NCBI RefSeq assembly: GCF_964355755.1
Contig: NC_092672.1
Span: 37,506,501-37,570,500, forward strand
Origin: Antedon mediterranea
Lineage: Eukaryota; Echinodermata; Crinoidea; Comatulida; Antedonidae
Length of the DNA stretch: 64,000 bases
Reading direction: 5' to 3'
A program made the translations under genes and the position numbers. Positions 57,601 to 64,000 of this stretch are shown here, in pieces. Numbering within the stretch: the stretch's first letter is position 1; each line of letters starts with the position of its first letter. The notes under the pieces were generated by a model. The model saw only the letters and a program-made list of their open reading frames with translations, was not told the DNA's origin and ran no database searches.

Positions 57601-59488
57601 ATTATATACTGAAATTGTAATTATAAACGATGACTAAATAAATGTGAATGTATCAGGGAAGAGTTAAATTATTATTATTATAAGTTTTTCATTTTCAAAT
57701 GAAAAACTTAGACCTCTTAGGTTTATAGTTCAACATATAGTACATCATTTGCGTAAAATGAGAAATAATAAAGTTTTCAAGAATTACGACTTTACAACAA
57801 AAGAGAACCGTGAAACTCGACAATTAATCAACTTATGAACAAATAAACAAAGTTTTGTTTAGATCGTTTAGATCGTCGGGCGAATAAATGGTCAGTTTCT
57901 ATATATACAATCACTTTGCATGACTAACGACATGTGACCACTACAAAAGGTTAATATGCTGCAAGCCAAGAGACTATCTGAATCTTTTCAACACTTTACC
58001 GTTACTAATACGGTAAAGTTGTGAAAAGATTCCGATACACAAGATTCCATACATAGCCTACAGTAACAAACTAATACTATTAGATTTACGAGTAGGCTAT
58101 GTAGAGACATACGGTAGTATAAACAGCTAACAATTACACCTTTATATAAAAACATTATTCAAATCACAGAGATTTGTACAATGTACAATTTTTACGTTCG
58201 GTTCTAAACTCAAATTTAAGTATATATTTATTTGAGAATATTCTCCATGACATTAAATTTTCCCCTACAGGCCATATACAAAAACTATGTATACTTAACT
58301 ATAATAAAAGCGTCATAAAACAAACCATATCGTTGTTTGAACAATAAAATAATAGCATGTTATACACCAATTTGTTAAAAAACCATAAATGGATTCGACC
58401 TTTATCATACTTTTCAATAGCCTGTTTGTAGTTTCTTACAGTATGTCTTATGTAAGCTACCGTATTTAGTCGTATTATATAATGGATTATAATTTCTAAT
58501 TGATTTTAAGTGGGGGAGGGGGAGAGATGGGTCACCAGTTTTCCCGCCTAAACGGATGCTTGTCGTACGTATCCCTTTGGGCAGACTACCCTGGATATTT
58601 CAAGGTTACAATTTACACACTACACCGCACTGTGCTAATTGCAATTTAAAAGAAATATTATAATTTATTTTTGGATCCATATTTACGAGATGTCTGCAGC
58701 TGACGACACGTGACATAAACACGACGTTTTTCTTAATTACACATTCCAGTTTACGAGTGCTGGTACACGGGCTGGTAGGCCTACACTACTACTAAACACT
58801 CGAGATAATTTTGTTGGCGTTCGTTAGAGATTGTTGTTGTTTTAATACAGCTAAAAAGTGAAATGAATTGATGCATACAGATTTTTAAAAAAAATCAAAA
58901 CAATAGATCGAGGAATCGAGGAAAAAGTAGACCTTATGACAGTTGACCTTACACAGTTTACGGTGCGTTTATGAAATAATTGTTATCGGTTGTGTTTTAT
59001 TAAAAATATCCATTTTTATATATATAGGCCTACTAGTAGTAGCTAGGTCTGTATGCACGGTACACCAATTTCAATAGAGAACACACTGTTGTATTTGCTC
59101 AGCGTAACACAAAGAAAAACAATTTAGCAAAATATAATAACGAAAATGATCGAAATACAGTATGATGAATACATTACACAGGATACCATATGCCGCATGC
59201 TCTCTGGTGTACGTAGTATATAGTAGCCTACTAGAGTAGTAGTAGTAGTAGTAGCACTATACTACACAAGCAGTAATACTATACTATTAGTATTACTATT
59301 TACTAGATGCTGCTCTACTTTTGAAGGTCAGTGCATGAAGTCTTGTTTCACACGGTCCACGCATTTCTCCTTGAAACACTACAACTAATTTCAAAGATTA
59401 AACTTACCCATAATCCGACTAAAAGCACAAATATGAAATATGCAACGACGATCGCAATATCCCATCCATTCAGTGTAGCGTACTCCAT
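45654..59488 (-). CDS. SLC5A1-like: SLC5 sodium/glucose cotransporter (SGLT-like)
   Basis: Thirteen minus-strand exons: 59408-59488, 57221-57397, 56722-56781, 55621-55725, 55188-55293, 54765-54845, 54240-54448, 53602-53845, 53066-53216, 52222-52390, 47081-47296, 46492-46603 and 45654-45850. They give 1908 bp (635 aa plus stop), all phases consistent; human SGLT1 has 664 aa. The fold is the many-helix LeuT-type transporter. Residues matching the SGLT1 sugar site are present: Asn60 and His65 ([10 protein letters not shown]), Glu84 (SFEFN), Tyr-Trp (SIWYWCTDQ), Lys (GFLKILP) and Gln ([11 protein letters not shown]). The extracellular loop keeps the Cys-rich CATADTC...VGCTN pattern. The C-terminus LNIGAVALM...FFWAYYG matches the last SGLT helix. 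A plasma-membrane Na+/hexose symporter is likely; the exact substrate and SLC5A1/4/9 assignment are open. Intron 10 (4.9 kb) hosts two antisense genes. Confidence 0.95.
45907..46265. repeat. Tandem duplication of about 185 bp in an SLC5 intron
   Basis: Two copies of TACAAATACTGTACAA...GGAATTGAGCAGAGTC, including an ATTGATTGATTGATTC run. Copy 1 has an extra (ATTC)n at its end. Intron between the last two SLC5 exons. Confidence 0.85.
46793..46860. repeat. Imperfect 30 bp-arm palindrome
   Basis: GGAGCAAACTTCACGACGCG at the left pairs with CGCGTAGTGACGTTTGCTCC at the right. Inner ACGTACGTAC runs add to the stem. Probably the core of a foldback element in an SLC5 intron. Confidence 0.7.
48270..49772 (+). 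CDS. Nested secreted PAN/apple-like protein, paralogue A
   Basis: Three plus-strand exons, 48270-48554, 49358-49412 and 49705-49772, give 135 aa inside SLC5 intron 10 on the opposite strand. The ATG at 48270 is chosen because it starts a signal peptide ([20 protein letters not shown]) and matches paralogue B; the upstream ATG at 48159 in the same frame is not conserved there. The region [16 protein letters not shown]...CQINRQ has the cysteine spacing of a PAN/apple domain, a binding module of secreted and surface proteins. A short hydrophobic C-terminus ([12 protein letters not shown]) could be a GPI-attachment signal; that is inference. Intron 1 contains MITE F, absent from paralogue B. Function is unknown. 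Confidence 0.72.
48816..49262. repeat. MITE family F (foldback), in intron 1 of nested gene A
   Basis: Ends TAAAGGCCAATTTACACTAG and CTAGTGTAAATGGACCTTA are inverted repeats. Inner arms TTCTAGAACTATAGAATAATC and ATTCTATAGTTCTAGAA also pair, so most of the 447 bp folds back. Near the left end is a four-fold ACGATAACGATGG tandem. Confidence 0.85.
50689..51799 (+). CDS. Nested secreted PAN/apple-like protein, paralogue B
   Basis: Exons 50689-50973, 51430-51487 and 51747-51799 give 131 aa. Exon 1 is the same length as in paralogue A (285 bp), and its protein differs at only 9 of 95 residues. All PAN-type cysteines are kept ([16 protein letters not shown]...CQINRQ). Exon 2 ([19 protein letters not shown]) and exon 3 ([17 protein letters not shown]) are much more diverged from A, except for the final LGR-stop. 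The C-terminus has small residues (NNGDG) followed by a hydrophobic stretch, which would suit a GPI signal. Both copies lie on the strand opposite to SLC5. Splice sites and phases match exactly between the copies, supporting real genes. Confidence 0.72.
52439..52558. repeat. MITE family A, copy 12 (left end deleted)
   Basis: AAAGCTC is followed at once by the ATATGGACATGATGATGTCA core. The right end is intact (GTTTGATAGTGTAGACAGAGC). Confidence 0.8.
52797..52864. repeat. Three-copy 24-26 bp tandem repeat
   Basis: GCAGCTACGTAGTCAAATGG-type units three times in a row with small differences. In an SLC5 intron. Confidence 0.7.
53411..53549. repeat. MITE family B, copy 2
   Basis: Left end TAAGCTTGGTTTGGTT; right end CCAGTGGGAAGCAAGC. 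The core keeps ATCCATCGCTCGTGATTGGTC. In an SLC5 intron. Confidence 0.82.
56196..56347. repeat. MITE family B, copy 3
   Basis: Left end TAAAGCTTGGTTCCCA; right end CTAGTGGGAATCAAGCTAAA. It directly follows an AATTGAAATTGAAAT retroposon-like tail. Confidence 0.88.
56410..56442 (-). other. G-quadruplex-forming tract in an SLC5 intron
   Basis: The plus strand reads CCCCAACCCCACCCCAACCC and continues with two more C-runs. The minus (transcribed-sense) strand therefore has six consecutive runs of at least four G with one- or two-base loops, well above the usual threshold for a G4. Confidence 0.75.
56935..57083. repeat. GC-rich degenerate 14-16 bp minisatellite
   Basis: About ten units of the CCGGTCG-TTCATCACC type, followed by a run of C. 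Base composition is unlike the surrounding AT-rich intron. Confidence 0.75.
57525..57660 (+). mobile_element. Retroposon 3' end, copy 2
   Basis: ATGTAAAAGGGTCCTGCGAA pairs with TTTCAGGACCCTT, followed by CGATGACTAAATAAATGTGAA. Homologous to 40660-40802. Confidence 0.55.
57980..58032. repeat. Intronic hairpin with 23 bp arms
   Basis: GAATCTTTTCAACACTTTAC-CGT and ACGGTAAAGTTGTGAAAAGATTC pair with only a small internal mismatch, around a 7-base loop. It lies in SLC5 intron 1. The size and near-perfect stem would suit a small RNA precursor or the remnant of a MITE. Confidence 0.65.
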
Positions 59489-60922
59489 GTTTTTTTATTC
59501 GCGTGGGTTACTTTCCCCCTGGGGCATCTTCCGTTACGTGTCAAATGCAATGTGTAAGAAAGGGAAGTAGTCGAACCTCCGTCATACCTACGGTAGATTC
59601 CATTTTCATTTAGGGGTGTACATAAATCATTATCTATCAATGTGTGGAGGAGGTCGTCGTAGTGGTTTAGAACCCGAAATAATTGTCAACAACTATCTAC
59701 CACAAATTTATAAAACATATTGCCGACAAATGTTACCGAAACCGTAAATGTTAAAACATGTCACCCGCAAATGTAAATAACTTTTTACCTCAAAATAAGT
59801 GTAAAAACCTATCCGACGCAAAATAAAATGTAGGGTAATGTGTTTTTAATGTAGGTCTCACTCTCATGATAGTTTTCCATTCAAATAACATTTATGAACA
59901 TTTTTTTTAAATAAAACAAATATCATTTAATCCTACAATCAATAAACTTTTTTTTCTGTATAGTATCTGTTTGGTATGTTGTCAGAAGGACTAGGCCTAA
60001 GGAAATATAAAAAAAATCCTCGGAATGTTGAAATTAAAATTAATAATTTATTATAAAACACATATATAATTTGTAAAATCCAAACATTTTTAAAGCGATA
60101 ATAAACTATGTCAATTTAAGAGATAATAATTAAACAAATGCCTGAGATTGACTAATTAGGATGTCATCCAAACAATTTGATCTGATGGCATTATTCTGAC
60201 GTCATATAATACCAGAGTACAACGCACGGGAGTTTAATACAACTCCCTGTTAATATCATCTGTGCTCAATCTTAAGCAGACCATCCGGGATCCCCAAACA
60301 ACTCGACCTGATTAAAGTTGGCGCCGTTTGAAAAATAATTTCGATGATTGTCCCTCGAAAAAGCGTGCGATGTTTTGACATTTGCGGTTTTTACGATTTC
60401 TAAAACGTATGGTAATATTGTAAAGCTTGGTTCCCACTAGAGACGCAACGCAACTACGTAATGCAACGTAAGTGTTTTGACCAATCACAAGCGATGGATA
60501 ATTCGAACTAATAGTGGCTTGTCATTGGACGTCAACTCGCTCAACTGTTCTTAACTACATAATTATTAAATATAATCTTTATTAATTCATTTTCAAATTT
60601 TAACGAAAAAGTACAGTTTCACCGACGATTATCCAACATTGTTTCTCCTGTTCTCAAATCATAATTGGATTAAATCCATTAAATCCATTTACATTTATTC
60701 AGTAATATATATTTACATTATAATAATACAATATTGCAGGGATCTTACAGAGAAAAGTCTATTTTCTGTAGTCGTAAGAAAAGTATTAATCTAAAGACCT
60801 TTAAAAAATTCATTTTTTTAAAGATAAAAATGACACGTTTGATAAATATATTATACTACTTAAGCTTTATGATTTAAGCACAACATGACCGACTTAATCA
60901 ACATGATGGTATGACTGTTCTG
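59489..60922. other. Intergenic region upstream of SLC5
   Basis: It should contain the SLC5 promoter next to 59488 and the 3' UTR of the gene at 60923-63564. A truncated family B MITE is at 60421-60545. No exon is supported. Confidence 0.5.
60421..60545. repeat. MITE family B, copy 4 (right end lost)
   Basis: Left end TAAAGCTTGGTTCCCACTAG and core TTTTGACCAATCACAAGCGA are intact. The sequence stops matching after GTCATTGGACGTCAACTCGC. Confidence 0.82.
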
Positions 60923-63564
60923 CTAATCGTTGCCGGGTACAACTTTACATGGTAATTCCATAGCTTCTCTTAGTCTTGCTAATCTTCTACTGTTGAACTT
61001 GTTGTCATAAAAGGGTACAAAGAAAAATATCTATAAAGAAATAGAATCAGAATAAACTATACAGTTTAAAAAACAAAAAACAAATGTGTATAATACTCTT
61101 CTATTACTTATTTCATATTCATATTGATAATGCCAGTGAGTTATTAATTTTCATTTATGTAATTAATTTTCTTCAGATTTTTCTTTCTCAGAAATGATAT
61201 ACGTTCTAGTTTAAGTTTTATTTATTTTAAAAGGCAAAAACTCGATAAGCGAAAGCTTTTTTTTTTGGTCTTTTGTCTTTAGTTTTGATTTCATGTATGT
61301 GAAAAAGAACTAACAAGAAAGAAAGACAATAAAGATTATTATGAAGATTATTATGAAGTATTCATTAAAACGTGTCTTCTGTAAAGCGTGGTTCCCACTA
61401 GACACAACGCAAGGACGTACGCGCAACTCAAGCGAGTTGACCAATGAAAAGCCACTGTTCGAATAATCCATCGCTCGTTATTGGTTCAATCACTTACGTT
61501 GCGGTACGTCCTTGCGTTGCGCGCGCGCCAGTAGTGAGAACCAAGCTTTATAACACAGAGACTACCTTAACAATAAACCTTTTGTTTGTTGTTGCAGCGT
61601 GGTGTGTATCAGGCATGATTGAACATGTTACTTACACAGTTGAAAATAAAGGCAAATGGTACCCATGTTGGAAGAAATCCACTTGAAAACGAATAGCACT
61701 GAAAAAGTAAAAACGAACACATTTTGGGTCAAAAAGTGAGGGCGTGTGGCGCGGTTTGAACGCTGGACGTTGAACTACTAGACTGGTCGTGATTTTGAAT
61801 CCAACGCCGCTTGGTGTCGCATGCATTTGCCTCTCTCTACTCAGGTGTACAAATGGGTACTAATGGGCCAAGACACAACTTTGATGATTACTGTTTTTTT
61901 TTGTACTTATTAGAAGAACTTATTCAAAGTGTAATGTTTTTCTACTTGCTTATTTCAGTCATCATCATATTTATTGGTTTTTTTTTATCTGGAGGTTCAG
62001 ATTTATAGCCAGACGTGTGGCTTATTGTAATCTCCACACAAGATCAAAGTTTTTTTTTATTATAATAAATGTATATAGTGTAATATGTAAAAAGAAAACT
62101 GAAACTGGCACTGAAACTGGCTGCGACATTTATAGGGATGTATGGTTCAGACAACTGAGAATGACCGGGGTAATGTGAAGCGTTTTGAGCCTTATTAAGT
62201 GTTCTGTATAAACTTCAGTTTACACAGAAGAGTGGTCGGTAACGGTAAGCGGAAAACCGCGTAGCTTGTCGCACGTAGAATCTGTATCTCTGAGCGCGTA
62301 AACTGCCCGTATTACCGTTACCGCTTGTCTGTGTAAATTGGCCTTAAAGACCGACGTATTATTAGAAATCTAGAAATATCAGTGGTAAACCGGACTACAT
62401 TGTGAAACGTTGGCATGCCCATTTTTGTCGGGCCAATGGTTTCATTATTTGTGTCTATTACAAAAAAAAAAAAACAGTAAAAAGAATGAGAGAAAAGCAA
62501 ACCTTCGCCTCAGAACCACTTTCTCTACCAGGTCTAAACTCAATTTCTACCACATCTAACCACTCGGCCCACGTATAGTTAAATATCTCCACAAAATAAT
62601 GTTCCTCGTCGACCTGCAGTACCAAAGAAAAAATATATTTAATATTCTAAAATTTTTTAGTACTTTTCGATCGATTGGATCAACAAAAAAGAAAAATTCC
62701 CTACTATAGGCCTATTTACTTGGTTCTTGAAAGAGTAATTTGCATTTGAAGTATTTTACTTAAATGTTGCTTACTTTAAACAAGTAACCTGGCATGTTAC
62801 GTAATAAGAGGAATGTTCAATGTTAAGTATGTGCTTACTTTATGAACTTGGTAGGTTGACTTAGGATCCAGTAATTGCACCGTATCAACCGCCTTTATTA
62901 CCTTGGCTACACATTCTTCTGCTACTGTTTCTGAACAAACCCATCTGAAAATGAATAGAGAGGCTACGTGCTTTGGTAATGAGTTTATTATATTTATTGC
63001 ATTCTTCATTATGCCCTGACCTTCTAAGCGCCTATTCATATTATTCATATTTAGTATTGTTTATTTTATTGTGGGTAACCTCTTTAGTCAAAGACTGGTC
63101 TCCAAGTGGGCCCAGTTATGATCAGTGTATGTACTAATAAACCGGGGTAACCCAGCTCCGTACGATGTGTATACACCGTACCTACGGTTTATAGTCCTTA
63201 TTATCCGCGAGAAGACTTGTTCTACCACCAAAACCATGGAGCAAGTGAGGCTCGAACCCTTGCCGATGTTATGGCTACGTAATTACGGTTTCACTATATT
63301 AAATGCTCGTCGGCCACTCACACATTTATAATTCACATCACTAACTATCACGCCATCATCATCATCACTCCAGCATAATCATCATAACGTTTATTTTTTC
63401 CATAAACTTTATCTTTACCCCAAAAAGTCATATAATTTCATTTATACACATACTTTTCTCTATGACGATGTAGGCTACGAATGCCAGGTAACCAGACGGC
63501 TGGACGTAGTGCGGCTTGGATTGGTCCTTGTAATGAACTGAGAAACGATACCATAGTGTCGAAC
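60923..63564 (-). CDS. Unrecognised protein, C-terminal five exons (partial)
   Basis: Exons on the minus strand: 63454-63564, 62839-62944, 62503-62613, 61636-61698 and 60923-61030. All have canonical GT-AG borders and consistent phases (REKWVCSET at the first junction, then phase 0). They give about 166 residues ending ...PCKVVPGND. The 5' part lies beyond the right edge. I do not recognise the family. Visible features: a PAVWLPGIRSLHR segment; a soluble stretch with WVCSETVAEECVAKVIKAVD and YFVEIFNYTWAEWLDVVEIE; and a hydrophobic, probably membrane-spanning segment with Trp and Phe (LPTWVPFAFIFNCIFFFVPF) near the C-terminus, followed by basic residues (NSRRLARLR). The regular splicing and the charged/aromatic composition argue for a real gene rather than chance open frames. 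Confidence 0.7.
61382..61550. repeat. MITE family B, copy 5 (complete)
   Basis: TAAAGCGTGGTTCCCACTAG at the left; GTGAGAACCAAGCTTTA at the right. Inner arms CGCAAGGACGTACG and CGTACGTCCTTGCG-like segments pair. About 169 bp. It lies in an intron of the unrecognised gene. Confidence 0.9.
61735..61870 (+). mobile_element. SINE fragment, deuterostome type
   Basis: Contains GTGATTTTGAATCCAACGCC (decayed box B region) and then TTGCCTCTCTCTACTCAGG followed by TGTACAAATGGGTAC. From memory, this 3' signature occurs in SINEs of sea urchins and related animals. Confidence 0.6.
62211..62348. repeat. MITE family E
   Basis: AACTTCAGTTTACACAGAAG and GTCGGTAACGGTAA at the left pair with TTACCGTTACCGCTTGTCTG and TGTAAATTGGCCTTA at the right. 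Its right terminus is the complement of the family F left terminus (TAAGGCCAATTTACAC). Confidence 0.78.
63180..63310 (-). mobile_element. tRNA-derived SINE-like fragment
   Basis: On the minus strand, box A-like GTGGCCGACGAGCA is followed by a box B GGGTTCGAGCC. The intervening spacing is somewhat long for a tRNA, and there is no acceptor stem. Confidence 0.45.
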
Positions 63565-63619
63565 CTATTTAGTAAGAAACAAAAATAAACGATCAACAGC
63601 AGTAAACATTTGTTTATGC

Positions 63620-63770
63620 TTTAAGCTAAGTGTGATGGGTTCAAATATGGTAGTGATATGCCCAAATATGGTATAGTGATATGCCCAAATATGGTAGTGA
63701 TATGACATCATCCTGTCCTTATATGGGAATATCACATTTTGATGTCACATAAAGTTTGATAGTGTAGACA
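63620..63770. repeat. MITE family A, copy 13 (left end decayed)
   Basis: Three AATATGGTAGTGATATGCCC-type units, a CTTATATGGGAATATCACA core and the right end AGTTTGATAGTGTAGACA. In the unrecognised gene's intron or upstream flank. Confidence 0.8.
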
Positions 63771-64000
63771 ATTAGGAATCTTTCAATTTGACTTTTACTT
63801 CACAAGCCATATTGTAAAATAATAAAAAGAATAAACATAATATTAAACAACATGCAATTGATAACGTTTATTAGTTTAACATTCAAACATGCCACTCTAC
63901 AAATATTGGGCACGATAAGTGGGTTCAAAAGGCTAGCCTACAAAACCCGTTAAACCTAGAAGTTTATCATAAATCTACAACAGACATAGAGATTATAGAC

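Overview
This is an animal nuclear genome window: AT-rich, with short exons, long introns, GT-AG splice sites and many small transposons. It holds four conserved multi-exon genes, one unrecognised partial gene, the 5' end of a fifth conserved gene, and a pair of small nested genes. The predicted proteins are closest to deuterostome families. SINE 3' ends of the 'CTCAGGTGTACAAATGGGTAC' type and frequent AGGCCTA motifs suggest a marine invertebrate deuterostome. I favour an echinoderm, with a hemichordate as the alternative; this is inference.

Layout. (1) 332-1387, minus: first three coding exons of merlin (NF2), running off the left edge. (2) 2957-7824, minus: complete DRG1 GTPase in ten exons. 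(3) 8210-10987, plus: complete mitochondrial pseudouridine synthase RPUSD4 in nine exons, head to head with DRG1 across a 385 bp shared promoter interval. (4) 13317-36100, minus: LIM-domain kinase (LIMK), 14 coding exons for LIM-LIM-PDZ-kinase, with candidate first exons near 43.0-43.5 kb. (5) 45654-59488, minus: complete SLC5 sodium/glucose cotransporter in 13 exons. (6) 48270-49772 and 50689-51799, plus: two tandemly duplicated secreted PAN/apple-like genes nested antisense inside the largest SLC5 intron. (7) 60923-63564, minus: last five coding exons of an unrecognised conserved-looking protein, running off the right edge.

Merlin, DRG1, LIMK and SLC5 have human counterparts (NF2, DRG1, LIMK2, SLC5A1/SLC5A4) that all lie in human 22q12, so the window looks like a surviving piece of an old deuterostome linkage block.

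The non-coding part is crowded with non-autonomous elements. There are at least 13 copies of one palindromic MITE (family A), five of another (B), three of a third (C), single copies of others (D, E, F), tRNA-derived SINE fragments and LINE tails. There are also several minisatellites: 84 bp inside a LIMK intron; 22, 20 and 47 bp upstream of LIMK exon 2; 37 and 36 bp between LIMK and SLC5. Two features stand out. One is a 182 bp tandem dimer in a DRG1 intron, each unit of which carries a hammerhead-ribozyme-like core. The other is a 20 bp CATGGAG...CTCCATG palindrome found twice, each time between 7 bp direct repeats, as if it were an insertion.
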